Source: Gnetum montanum (taxonomy: Eukaryota > Streptophyta > Gnetopsida > Gnetales > Gnetaceae). From it: a DNA stretch of 64,000 nt. The translations under genes and the position numbers were made by a program. Each line of letters starts with the position of its first letter. Within the stretch, counting starts at the first letter, position 1. Positions 12,001-23,470 of the stretch are shown in pieces. The stretch is taken from assembly GCA_015680685.1 (NCBI GenBank), contig MNCI01005332.1, positions 134,129 to 198,128 on the forward strand, given 5' to 3'. The notes under the pieces were generated by a model that made no database searches, was not told the DNA's origin, and worked only from the letters and a program-made list of their open reading frames with translations.

Positions 12001-12690
12001 ACAAAGATGGTGTCTCTTCATAATAAGTGTTGTATTATTGTAATAAGACCCGAAATGGGTAATTTGTAATTAAGACCTAAAAGGAAGCATAGTAATAATG
12101 GGCATGTCTCTTGAGGTGACTTTTGAAAATTTGACCAAAGGTATTTATACCCAAGCATTAGAGGTCTTATCAGCATGGAGTTACAAAGCCAGTAAAGGCA
12201 ACTAATAGGTGCTAGGTGAAGTAGAAAAAAAAGGTTACTAGGCATTCCTTCTCATCATTTGTAGGCCTCATTGTGGTGGTAATGATAGATTACCTAAAAT
12301 GGATAGATGTTGATGGAAGATAGTTCCAAGGAATCCTTAGGATATGATCCACATACATTATTCCACATTAATTAAGCATTCTTTTCATTTTCCTTATACA
12401 ATTTTCCTATTATTTTCTTTATGCATAATGTTAAATGTAATGTATATTTTGCGTTTTGCCAAAACATCTAGGAATGTGATGTCACAATAAATATTTTCTC
12501 TATTTATCACCATGGTAACATGGGCTTCTACTTGTACAATATGTATTATAATCTCTCTTATATTTCTCAAACGTAATAATATAAATGAGTGTTCTTAGCA
12601 ATCCACTCAACATTATTTTCAAAGGTTATGGTTGGGTCACACTACTTTCTGTATGATATATCCTATTGGTCAAAACTTGTAGGATCCCTA
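12001..12690. repeat. Dispersed repeat, also at 35440-35690
   Basis: The end of this block (12590-12690) matches 35555-35690: both contain CAATCCACTCAAC or CAATTCACTCAAC, then TGTATGATATATCC, then GGATCCCTATCA. A TATA-like GGTATTTATACCC lies at 12138-12150. The block could be an LTR end of an unidentified element, but no partner LTR, PBS or PPT could be assigned. Confidence 0.45.
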
Positions 12691-13970
12691 TCAACTAGGC
12701 TAGTGGTAAGACTATTGATTTGAAAGCTCTAACTTATGGGTTCTATTCTAGTAGGTAATACAAAGTTATAAAATTCTAGTTTGACTATATGTCATAGGGG
12801 TAACTATTATTTTAAAAGAAACAAAGAAGTTTTGTTTGTGCACATGTAAAAAAAGAACAATTTTGGGTTACAACACCCCCTAAATCCTCTACTTATATTA
12901 TGCAAATAGAAATATTTAAAATCTTTAAAATATTATTTGTTTCACTAATTTGAAAACCTACTTATAATAACAATATAGAATGTGTCGTTAAATATTTTTA
13001 CTTACTATGAGCATGAGTTGTAACTTACTTGGTTGGCTTACTTATTTTGCACCTGAAGGTATTGGTTCGAATCCTAGTACAAAGATTGTGAATGCTAACT
13101 TAGAAACATAATTCAAGCATATATATTGTAACCTATTGTGTGTTCTTTTGTACAAAAATCTATTTATTAAAATTTTAAACCATTCTCAACACATACACTG
13201 ACCATAACTTAGCACAAGAGGATTACACCAATTGATTGGTTCACATGATTAGGACCCAAAAAGTACTAGGTTGAAAGCCCAGTACCACTGTCCCCTTCTA
13301 CCATTCCATCAAGAATTATAGTAAGAATAAGAACGATAGGAGGAGATTGATGCTAATAATATTTAATAATAGCTTAAAAAGTACCAGAAATAGCAATGAT
13401 ATTATTTTTTTTTGTTGATTTAGGGTTTTTCCTTTGCAATACTCTGAATTTTTATCTTCAAATCTAATATATATATCTTTGTACACGGACTATAATTTTA
13501 ATATATGGGCCACCTGATATTACATTTAATGGAAACTGGAAACTGGTATTTTTGTTATATTTAATAACGTAAGTGGCTTATACAAGTTTGTGATTCTTAG
13601 TCAGGCTCAGCCTCTCAGCACTCCGGAAGATCTGCTGGCGGACGCTCTAGTGTCACGGCGTTGTCTTGGCTGTTCTCAGTGATGAACACAACGCCCCTTC
13701 CCAAGGATTGGTGGGGGGCATCCAAATGGCAGTGCATAAACCAGACACCTGCAATACAAAAGCCTCAGAAACCTCCGAGAAGGGTAAAATACTCGAAACA
13801 ATAAATTAGGAAGTCATACTCATTGCTCGCAAGCTGTGCTATTTGAAACAGTATTGAAACGAGTTGGAGGCGCAATCTTAAATTCAAGTTATTTGTGCCA
13901 ATTTATGAAAAAAAGTATAGGTTTGGATCTTAAAGTATACTATTATAATATTGAGATTCAACCTTAAAAT
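12690..13970. repeat. Duplicated segment, copy 2 (laccase 3' exon and flank)
   Basis: Partner of 6465-7640. It starts with a SINE-like unit (TAGTGGTAAGACTATTGATT at 12704), continues with two tRNA-like repeats (GGTTCGAATCCTAGTAC near 13060) and reaches the well preserved laccase last exon. Copy 2 kept higher GC in the exon than copy 1. Confidence 0.8.
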
Positions 13971-15843
13971 CATAGTTTTTCAAGTTGCCAATAAATTATC
14001 AATTTAACAATTATTTGCCCGTTTAGAAATTTTGCTGAGTAGAGTTGAGTCGGCGGCTTTTAAAATAAACCTGATTGTACAAAGGTATCAATTTTGCCAC
14101 TTTTGAAAATAACTTGGCCTGACTGGCCAATTTATTGTGATTCTTGATACGTGCCGATGCAACATATTTCTCGACTTTATAAACACTACTTAAAATTCTT
14201 CTATTTGTCCTTTGACCAAAAATCTCATCTCTTAAACTTTACTTCCTGTATTTGTCCTTTTACTAAACTTTTCATCAATAACCTTTTTCTACTTATCCTT
14301 CGACTAACTATTACGTAAGTTTTTTTTACTAAACTTATTCGAACCTATGCGCCGGAGATTCACGATTCCTTGTAAATTTTGACAAACTGTTCGCGTCCGG
14401 AGAGTTCGTACAGAAGCGTATTAAATTCGCAGTGGCTATGTATTTCATAATTTCCAATGAAATTTTGTCTGAATTTGAAAATATACATTGATATGGTTGC
14501 CTTGCCTTGCCTCGTATTGTTATTGCCTTTTTAGTTCTTGCGATGTCCCCGTATTTTGCATTAAAATCTTACATATCTTCTCCTGTTCTGAATCATACCA
14601 AAAATTTCATTTCATTGTTAAGTGGCAAGCATGCAGTCAAGATTCATGGCATCGGCAGACGGACCACAGAAAACAAGGGAGTACGAATAAATAAACAAAC
14701 ACACGGAAATCACGAAAGGGCTACTATGGTAACCGATGGCCGAAGGGGCAAATATGGGTCATACGGAAAGTTTTGGACGGGGCGTGCGAGGAAAACATTG
14801 CATTTGCATGGATTGGCCTGGCTTTGGGAGCGTCAAAGGTTCCGCCATGACTCACATTCTCGCGTGTTTATTGTTCATTGCTGGTTTTTGCTCTTTTTCT
14901 CATATCTCTGCTTAAAAAAGAAAAAACAAAACAGGGTCATCGTCATGGGTCATGAGTCATGAACATGATTAGGATGGATGATCATGGTGCTTGGTGTTTA
15001 CTTTCCTCTTCATCATGACTAGTGCCGATTTTCCAGCGTCTAAAAGGTTTTCGATGAGATGAGTCTAAAAGGTTTTCGATGAGATGAGTTACTGGGCTGT
15101 GCCTAGTTTAGTTAAGTTGTGTATTCTTATAAAATGGTCGTCTTCAACGTGGCCCTACTCACAGGTAGTCCCTAGGGTGCTACTCACAGGTAGTTGTTGA
15201 ACAAAAGTATTACCAGACCTTATTTGTTATAAATTTGGTTGAGGCTTGAGGCTTAATTTCATTTTTGAAAATATTGGATTGAGTAACAAAAGGATTTCAT
15301 TTTATTGCTGTAATTTTGGTTGTTGCAAAAATTATATGTTTGGCCAAATTATGGCTCCTGAGTAAGGAAATGGATTCAGTGCCCTCCATACCTTTGCAAA
15401 TTTTCTTGCTTCAATTTAATGGTGATATTGCAATCTTCTGTGCAATTTTTAAGCATCAACAATATTTTGGATTTACATTGTACTTGTTCTATGTTTTACA
15501 ATGTATTTTTATGATATATGGGATTTAATTTTTTAAAAAAATTAATATATTTAAATTTTCTCTATCTCGTACCCACTTTTTCTTGAGGCACATGTACCCA
15601 AACACGTTCAGAATCACGAATCCTATATTCCTCGCTTCCACGAATCAGATTCTTTTGATGCATAGCTTCGAACTATATTGCTGTAACAAGTTTGAGGTTC
15701 AATAACCTTCCTCCCTTTGAAATTCTTTGAAGAAAAGTAACCAAAACGTATATATTGTGTATGCTGTATTTTTGTTGCAATTCATCATTTAACTCGTAAT
15801 GTTGTTGAAAGAATCATAAGATAATATTACTAGTAGTACTTAC
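13755..15843 (-). other. Intron of laccase remnant P2
   Basis: About 2.1 kb, AT-rich at both ends with a higher-GC middle (14340-14960). Plus-strand frames there (68 and 151 codons) show no family features. Contains a 25-bp perfect tandem duplication (15038-15087). The part next to the last exon matches the P1 flank. No further exon seen. Confidence 0.7.
15038..15087. repeat. 25-bp perfect tandem duplication
   Basis: GTCTAAAAGGTTTTCGATGA plus five more bases occurs twice back to back (15038-15062 and 15063-15087), inside the P2 intron. Probably replication slippage. Confidence 0.9.
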
Positions 15844-16540
15844 CAGGTTTATTAGCCACAAAACGGATAGCGGTCCAGCCGTGCATACGGAGATTGAAAG
15901 TATTGCGCATATGCGGGTCGCGGAGATTGAATTCGGCTGTGTTGGGGTCGTAGATGCCACAGCCAGGGCCGACGTAGAAATCGTGGTCATGCAGATGGAT
16001 GGGGTGGCTCTCGCCGTCCAGGATGCCGGTGCCCTGCATCACGATCTGAACCGTGGAATTGTAGAGCAGCATCTTCAAGCGTGTGCCCTTCTCGGTGTAC
16101 CACCAGCTGGACGGCATCCTGGTGTCCGTGTAATCGAACTCCATGGGCGGTCAATCGGGGAAGTCGTCCATGTAGACGCCGGCGATGTAGTAGTAGTAGG
16201 CATTCATAATGGAGATGTTGGGATTCACGTACGAGATGTTGTTGAACTACTGACGAACCGTTCACCACCGGGTCCCTCGCAGTAGAGTTCCTCCTCCTCC
16301 TCCTGAAGCTGCCACGCCGTCACAGAAAGGGACGTGGGCAAGGTGCTGCAGGGCAAGATGTTAATGCTGGCGGTGATGAACATGTCTTCATCCAACTGAG
16401 TGGGCACCTTCGCAGGGGAAAAGTAGAGGCCACGCAGCGCCGGCGTTCTATGTGCATTTGTTTACCACCTTTACAATGACAGTATCGCCCTCGCGGACCC
16501 TTGCAGTCGCCCCGGATACCATGCATGCATCTAGATACTC

Positions 16541-17228
16541 ATCTCTTGGTTAAGAGGCTGTAGGTAGGTTCAACTATTACCCCTGCATTCGACTGTTGCA
16601 GCAGCATAGCCACCTTATGGTGGGACCCTTTTATTAATGGGTTACATGTGGGTTTAATTCTTGTCCTCACTTTCAGTGTGGTAGAAATAGAGTAGTCTTG
16701 TGATGGAACCTTTTTCATTAGTGGGTCACATTTACTTTACTATGTGGGTGGGGTTTATGTAGGAAAACATGCCTTGTTGGTGAATCAAAGGTTGTTTCTC
16801 TTCAGAACAAGGGCCAAAGGAGCATGAAGATCGTTTGGGATTCCATCCTACTTTAACCATCATATAGAGCTACATGGACCTTGATTCCTTATGACCTTGT
16901 CGTAAGGATATGTAGGCTTATGGAGGAGCTTGGCTTTGATGCTCGGGCCATTGCCCTTTTTTGGAGTTGGGTTTATGACTAGATGCATTAGTATAGGAAC
17001 TTATCATAGTTCTTCTTGGGGAGTCTGTGTGTTGGCCTAGTTGGGTAATCAATGTTTATGACCTTACTAATTTGTCTAATCATTGGCTAATGAGTTGTGT
17101 GTTATGATGTGACATAGGGTGCTAATCATTAAGGCATAGTCCACTTTGAGTTCACACTCTCATATTGCTTCTATTAGGACTTTTGGGTGGTGCTGAATGG
17201 TGTTTTCGAAGGGCAAAACCATTACACT
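16541..17228 (+). repeat. Probable 5' LTR region of element C
   Basis: It lies directly upstream of a TGGTATTAGAGC primer-binding site, so the 5' LTR of element C should end near 17226. I could not fix the LTR start, and no matching 3' LTR was recognised around 34900-35700, so the call rests on position only. Confidence 0.4.
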
Positions 17229-17240
17229 TGGTATTAGAGC
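17229..17240 (+). other. Primer-binding site of element C
   Basis: TGGTATTAGAGC, one base from the plant initiator-Met tRNA site TGGTATCAGAGC (C to T). It marks the 5' end of the interior of element C on the plus strand. Confidence 0.75.
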
Positions 17241-17294
17241 ATTGAGTTCATGTTGTAAGTTTGGTGATGGTTCATGGTTTGCTCCTAGAAAATC

Positions 17295-18944
17295 ATGGTA
17301 CAAAAGAAAAAGAGCAAGGGAAGCCACATCCCTAGTGAGGCTCCTACAAACTTTGTTCCTCATGATAATAGGAAGGAGTGTATGCATGACAAGATGTATG
17401 ATGCAACTCCTAAACTAGAGAATGTTAGCAATAATGATGAAGCACCTATCAGGGATCTTGATTCCCTTAACAAGGTACAACAACTATGGGGATAGCTTTT
17501 TGAAGTTGATAGCATGATCCTTAGCAACTTGCCAATGGTTAAAAGGGTTAAGATGATATAGGATCTTGTTGATGAATTGGACATCCCATACCTTTGGGAA
17601 TTGAATTTTGGTACTAAGTACAAGCTCTCTATTGCCTGAAATTTTGTACTTTGAAATCATGTTGAATGAATGGATGACATTGTTGACAGTGTACAAGTCT
17701 CAATGGGTGATCTCATGCAGCGAGTGTCACTTCTAGAGGCTCATATGGAAAGGCTTGAGGTGAGGAAAGAAAAAGTAAGACCAAGTGGCTATTTAAGCAA
17801 AGACAGTGGCAATTGGTTCAGGGAGTTTGACCCAAAATTTCCAAGCTAAAGAACCTAAAATGTATAAAGGTGATCAAGATGATAAGCTCTTAGATACCTT
17901 GATCCTTAAGATGGAGTGCTTCCTTAAGATGAATAACTGCCTTGTAGAGATGAAATTAACATCACCTCCCAATTTTTTGGTAGTATGGCTTAGACATGAT
18001 GGTGATGAATTATCTATGAAATGAAGTTAGGGATGGCTAAGAAGTCAATCGAAACAAAGGATGATCTTAAGACTACTCTTGTTGAAAACCTCCACATAGG
18101 TACTTCCATTAACAAAGCTTAGGTAAAGTTGCAATAGCTCCAACAGATAGGAAAGCTAGAGGATTACCTTTGGGAGTACTAAGAAGTGGTCTTACAAATC
18201 CTTATACTAGATGAGAAATCGAAGTGTCACCTTTCCTTAATGGCTTGAAACCATGGGTCCAAATGAAGATTAAGACTCGTAAGATCTTTGATTATAGACT
18301 GGCACTAGAATTAGCAAATAGTTTAGTAGTTGATATGATGCCATAGAAGTAGAAAAAGAATTGAGCTAAGGCACCTCATCATGGCAAGAGGTTTGGAGGT
18401 GGTTATGGTGGGTTGGGTGGTAGAAATTTTGAAGGTGACTTTCAGGAAACATGTTCGACCATTACCCCTAGTTTTCAAGCATCTTACTAGGGTAGTGAAA
18501 GGTAGCGAGCTCCTAAAGGCTATAATCAATTTAGAGATAAAAATCCATGTTTTGGAGGATTTTCTAATAATCCTCCTAGGCATCCTAATGTGCGGTGTTT
18601 TTTCTACTCTAAAATTCATGTTGGTCAAGATTATCCTTAAAATCCCAATCCACAACTAGTTGGGAAGATCCAAATGGTGATCACCAGTTCAATGCTTTCA
18701 TCTTTTAGTCATAAGCCCAATTATGAATGATTGAGATTAATGAAAATGATTAAGAATTAGGATCTTTTGTGGTGATTAAACAAATCTTCCAAAGCTTGAC
18801 AACCATCCAATAAAATATTTAAGGAGTGCAGCCAAAGCAAAAACCCAACTTGTGTTTAGTATAGATGGTTCTTGCCCAATATTCGATGAAGATGGTGGAT
18901 GCTTTGGTTGACATAGCTGCTAGTCATAATTTTCTCTTACATGG
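17295..18944 (+). pseudogene. Element C gag and start of protease (5' part)
   Basis: Plus-strand gag-like reading with many stops and frame changes: MVQKKKSKGSHIPSEAP near the start, MGDLMQRVSLLEAHMERL at about 17700, KLGMAKKSIETKDDL near 18030, and a damaged zinc knuckle near 18590 (RCFFYSKIHVGQDYP, where the second cysteine is tyrosine). At about 18890-18940 a protease active-site relic reads VDIAASHNFLLHG, the equivalent of D-T/S-G-A. The frame is cut there by element B1 and resumes at 32068. Confidence 0.75.
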
Positions 18945-19825
18945 TGATGAGTAGCAAGGTACGCCTACACCCAACCATACGAATCACAAAGTGTTTATGC
19001 ACGATCTAGTCGAATTCCCTGGACTTTATAGTTCCTAGTGCACTAGTCTTCTAGGAAGTGAACTATGCCCTAATGGTCATTCATTGTCTTCCCAATAACA
19101 CTTGTGATGCACATGGTATGGTTAAGTGTAATTTAGGCATATGATTTTTATTGTTTTATGTTTTATGTTCTTTGGTGCTTAAAGTAGAGAGATGAAGTAA
19201 TTTAATAACTAGTTTAATTTAACTAACTAACTAATCTCTAACTATTCCTAACATAAGCATTTGGTTCCACTAGTTGTACACATCTTGAATCCATGTATCT
19301 ACTATTGGGTTACCAAGCACTACGTTATTGGGTGCACCAAGTAATAATGCTGCTAGGGTTACCAAGCAAATATGTGCTTACACTTGAAGCAGTCATACTT
19401 ATGTAATTAATCTATTTAGATTATCTTACTTAATCACTTAATTAGCTTAATTGCTAGGAAACTTTGGATAGATAACTGAAAAAATTAAATGTAGAAATAA
19501 AACACTTAAACTATCCAAAATACTACTAGTTTTATCAAGAAGTTCATCTTTATTGCCACACACATTGTTGTGCTTAGGTACAACAGTGCTCGAATGAAGA
19601 TCTGTACACTCAATGACTCCTACTATGGGCACCTAGGAAAAGATTCTAACTTTGAAATATAAACACTGCAAAAGCTTTACTACACTATGATAGACTTATG
19701 CCTAAACATGGTGGGTTGGCATATATTTATAGGTAAGAACAGACCCTATATCGACAAGGCCACGTTGATGCATGAAATAATGCATCAACAGGACCTAGTC
19801 AATGCAACCAATCTGCAACTCATCA
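18945..19825 (-). repeat. 3' LTR of element B1
   Basis: 881 bp, TGATGAG at 18945 and CTCATCA ending at 19825. About 84% similar by eye to the 5' LTR 31180-32067. It carries a TATA-like TATAAATATATG (minus) near 19722-19733 and repeated TAGTC/TTGAC-type motifs at 19750-19810, as in the other family B LTRs. Confidence 0.88.
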
Positions 19826-19840
19826 TATGCCCATGACTGA
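19826..19840 (-). other. Polypurine tract region of element B1
   Basis: Minus strand reads TTCAGTCATGGGCATA directly before TGATGAG; element B2 has TTCAGTCATGGGGGTA at the same place. The purine run is interrupted by a C in B1, probably a later mutation. Confidence 0.6.
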
Positions 19841-20062
19841 ATGAAAACTTTTCCTCAAGTTCTCTACAAAATTGGGAAGGTATTTGATTATTGACTGCCT
19901 TTAGACTCAAAAAAATTGACTTGACAAAATTCAGTGCCCAAGCATACAAATCAACACATTACAAAAATGTTATGGTGTTTATGACACAAAATCGAACACC
20001 ATGACATGACTCTAGAAAATTGGATAGCATGTCTTTTGATGGTGTGAAGTTAGTTGAGAAGA

Positions 20063-22925
20063 TTAGATAGCCCTAGGTGTTGGAGGTTCTTGAGGCTCTG
20101 TGGGACCTTCGTCGGCTTTAAGCACATGTGGTGGTTGAGGTGGCTATGGTTTTCCTACTACTGCTACAAGTTCTAGCAGAAGGTAAAAAACATCTAGCAA
20201 TGCTTTCATTTTTACCTCTTTACACCTAGGATCGTGCATGGTCCACGTAGCTTTGCCAATGTAGGCTAGAATGGGCACATCCCAAGGATAGGGAATTGTT
20301 AAAAATAACTCCTTCGCATTGATAAACTAGGTAGTGAATTGCTTACATTTAATATCAAATGCCTTGACTATGGTTTAGAGCTCCTCGTAATCATTCATTC
20401 TCTTAGCTAGGTTCTCAGTAGTTGACCATTGATTAGTGAAGCATGCCTTGAGAACGTCAAGTTCATCATTTGCCATCTCAAGCTTTTGCTTAGTGTCCTT
20501 ATGGTGCTTGAACTTAGCCTCGTATAGCAAGTATAAGCTGGTCACTTACTTTTCAAGTTTTGGCCATGGTCGTATAGTAGTTAACATCACTAGGTTCACA
20601 TATCAAAGATTGGCCAATTCCATATATTCTGTTATTTATTTTATTTGCAACTCCTTCAAGTAGATCTCTACTTTGTTGTAGGCATCTATTCCCTTAATGA
20701 TGGGCTTCCATACCTCTCTTCCTTGCTAAAGTTACTAGAGGGCCTCATTTACTTTTGCCTTAGCCATTTAGATATGCTTCTCATTCACTTCCTTCTACAA
20801 GCCAACCTAGTCTCTATAGTAATTCATGACTCTTAAATTTAAGAGCCTAATTTTTCTAGGTGGTAATCTCAATGGTAGATTTTTGGTGTAAGGCTTTGCC
20901 TTCCTCCATAGAAAAATTATGATTCTCTGTGGCCAATTTCCTGAATTTCGTGTTTATCCTATTGAGCTGCTCCTGCTATTGACAAATGAATTCCTTCATT
21001 TGTTGTTTTTTTGCATCAACATTGCATAGATGATGATTTTCTGTGGTCAATGTTTCATTTTCTTGGCACATCTATATCAAATTCTTTTGAACTAAGTAAG
21101 TTTTTCCTTTTGCTATGGACTAGTTGAAGATGGCCATCACTGTTAACTTCTCATCTTACTTTAATCATTCTTGAAGTTGTTGAAAAGCTTTATCTTTGGT
21201 TATTATTAGGCTAAGGAGTGTGGGATTAGCAAAACAAGCACATAGTTCAACAAATTCCATAGCCAAGTGTTGGTTTTGTGTTTGAGACATTTTAAGTTAC
21301 CCTTCCAAGATGATGCATTTGCCCTTTGCTTCAAGTAGTTTTGATTGGGTTGCAGTAATGTTGTTTGGAAAATAAAAAATATCTGGAATTGGTTGTCCAA
21401 TCCCCACCAGTTAATCCAACAATTCTTTGTGCTAGGCTATACTTAATCTTCTATTGACTATTCTTGTGAACATCTGTACATCTTGAAGTGTAGATACATC
21501 TGGTATAGATGTCATGGATGCGTTAAGTGCCTTTGTGATTCGGTCAACAGCCACTTCTACAGTAGTCTCCTACCCTTGGTGTTACATCACCAATATAGTT
21601 TCCCCCTTGCCCTCCTCCAAGTGCATCAAAAAGGAAGCGACATTTCTAGAGATTTCTGGAAATAAATGGTGTTGAGATAAACACACTATTACCTCTTGGG
21701 CACTAGGACTCAATCTCGTGGGCAATTATGTTCATTGGGTAAAGAATATCATTCCACCTTTTTTCATCTAGCTAATTGTTCAAGCCACCTCATTAAGGTA
21801 ACTCATCATAGGTTGATATATAGATGGGTCTCCACCACTTGTCCTTTCTTGCTACTGGTGCTCATGCAAGAGCTGTTCTCAGACTTCATGCAAGTGCTCA
21901 ATGACTACACAGGCCTTTGGTGTTGTTTCTTAAGTAGTTGGTGGAGGTGGAAGCTACTACTTCTATTTTTTATACATGGTATGTGTCTTTTCCTTCATCA
22001 TTTGAGACCATGAGGCTAAATGAGTATGCCTAATTGTGTCATTAGCATAGTGGATGATCCTTGCCCTTTTATAAAGTTTTCAAATGAGGCATGGGAAACA
22101 CAGAGTTTTCCTTCCATGTTCATTTTCTTTGAAGTGTTTTCCAATATCTAGATAGGTTAATCATGGAAGGTTTAATGGAAATATCCCACTTAGAGTAGCA
22201 CATGCTCAAGTAGAGAAGGTAGTCACCTTATTGGACCTCACCATCAGATTAGGGTGATAGGCCACTATCATGAAGTATATGTGTTCCACTAGTGTGAGCG
22301 TGCCAAATTCTTTATGGTTGACCCTGTAATACCACTAGGTCCACTCTTTTTTTGCCTTTAGGTTAGCTTATGTAGATAGCTCTACCAATTATGTCCCGGA
22401 ATTAGGTAACCCAAGGGCCTAAGTGATAGCTTTACCTAAGTATGACACCTAAATGTCTTTGATTTTCACAATAGAACCTACCTTTCTATTGTTCTAGAAG
22501 AGATATGTCTCTCCCATGTACCACTCCCCATTGAAAGTGATAATTGGCCACATGGGAGAGGTTTGCAATTATGTCTTCATCTCTACTAGGGAATGCTCTA
22601 AAAATGGCCCGCAATTTAGTTCTTGGAGAATGACATGTTAATATCATGGGGTCTAATGGTGTTCAGGTAGGCTTGCATTAGTGTGACTTCAAGCCTTGGT
22701 ATGGGTCCTAGTGCCTCTTGATGCTGCAATTGTTCTATTCTGACTTTGTTTTTTTGGGAATCTATTGAACAAATTCCACTTTAGGCTCTTTTTGAAGAGG
22801 TCCCATTGCATAGGTTTCTTCTAGCTTATCCTAGGCTTGTTCTTGTTGGCCCCTTCCAGTCCTGGGTCATTTTCCCTTGGTTGTGATGGTCCTCCCTCCT
22901 GTGGTCATTATGTTCTTGGCATCAT
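20063..22925 (-). pseudogene. Family B extra ORF (after pol), decayed copy in B1
   Basis: A degenerate frame of about 950 codons on the pol strand, from the ATG at 22925 to TAA at 20063-20065, 240 bp before the 3' LTR. It aligns with B2 52814-55659 throughout: PRLEVTLMQAYL, TFNGEWYMGETYLF, IYFMIVAYHPNL, and at the end a proline-rich PPQPPHVLKADEGPTEPQEP. The central part is rich in Q, E, K and L and suggests coiled coil. No signal peptide, membrane segment, zinc finger or enzyme motif is visible. It has at least a dozen in-frame stops and frame changes. Athila-type elements often carry an env-like ORF here, but this product does not look like an envelope. Function unknown. Confidence 0.8.
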
Positions 22926-23374
22926 CTACAATCACAACATGATCATAGGTTAGCAATTATTGTGTGACATGAAATGATTGGGATACCTTATCTCCTTGAG
23001 GAAGTTACACTTCACTAAGTTGTGATTTATGACTAATTTGATCAATTTTAATCATTATTTTGTTTGTGTTTTAATGTTAATAAGTCATACCGGAGGGTGT
23101 TAAAAGGGTTAACTCTCCAAAATTGATGGTTTCATATCGTTATACTCATGGGGAAGTTAGAAAAATTTTCAAAACATTTCTTTGGAGATCTTAAGGTTTG
23201 CGATGTGGTCTCCAAGACTAAGAGCTTACCTCTGGGAGCTACAAGATCGAAGAACCTAGTGATTTGAATAAATAGTTAGAAAATTATGGGCCCTGGAAGG
23301 TGTTGAGCTTTGAAAAATGGAAAAAACTCCTCTCTTGTTGTGAAGCAAATGGTAAAAATATTAAAGTTCTTAGC

Positions 23375-23470
23375 GGTATTTATAAGATTTTTGACATGCA
23401 TCGACAAGACCTAGTCAACAGGGTTAGCTACGTCGACTAGGCCTAGTTGACATGGCTATTGACCATTGTT
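23375..23470 (-). promoter_or_regulatory. Putative internal promoter of the extra ORF (B1)
   Basis: Minus strand: TTATAAATACC (TATA at 23375-23384), preceded upstream by repeated motifs such as CAACTAGGCCTAGTCGAC. The same motif cluster and TATA occur in the family B LTR U3 and in B2 52276-52348. The TATA lies 450 bp before the ATG of the extra ORF. A promoter role is inferred from this resemblance. Confidence 0.5.

Larger units (their letters stand above)
13615..16540 (-). pseudogene. Laccase pseudogene P2 (multicopper oxidase)
   Basis: Last exon 13615-13748 and penultimate exon 15844 to about 16435 are joined by a phase-1 intron with consensus ends (GTAAGT donor at 15838-15843, TTGCAG acceptor at 13749-13754). 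The penultimate exon encodes cupredoxin domain 3 (VPTQLDEDMFITASINILPC, FNNISYVNPNISIMN, HPIHLHDHDFYV); the last exon has WFMHCHLD and ends PPADLPEC. Laccases oxidise phenols such as monolignols in the cell wall. Lesions: a one-base frameshift near 16247-16250, TGA at 16151-16153, TAG at 16448-16450, glycine to aspartate in the HLHGH motif, and an extra codon after HCHLD. A domain-1 fragment (GDTVIVKVVNKCT, about 16450-16520) is joined directly to domain 3, so most of domains 1 and 2 are deleted. Confidence 0.92.

Noticed and set aside
14507-14962. 151-codon plus-strand ORF in the laccase P2 intron
   Set aside because: No recognisable domain, lies within the intron on the opposite strand, and its higher GC alone explains the open frame.
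15881-16285. 134-codon plus-strand ORF
   Set aside because: Antisense shadow of the laccase domain-3 exon, which has clear family motifs on the minus strand.
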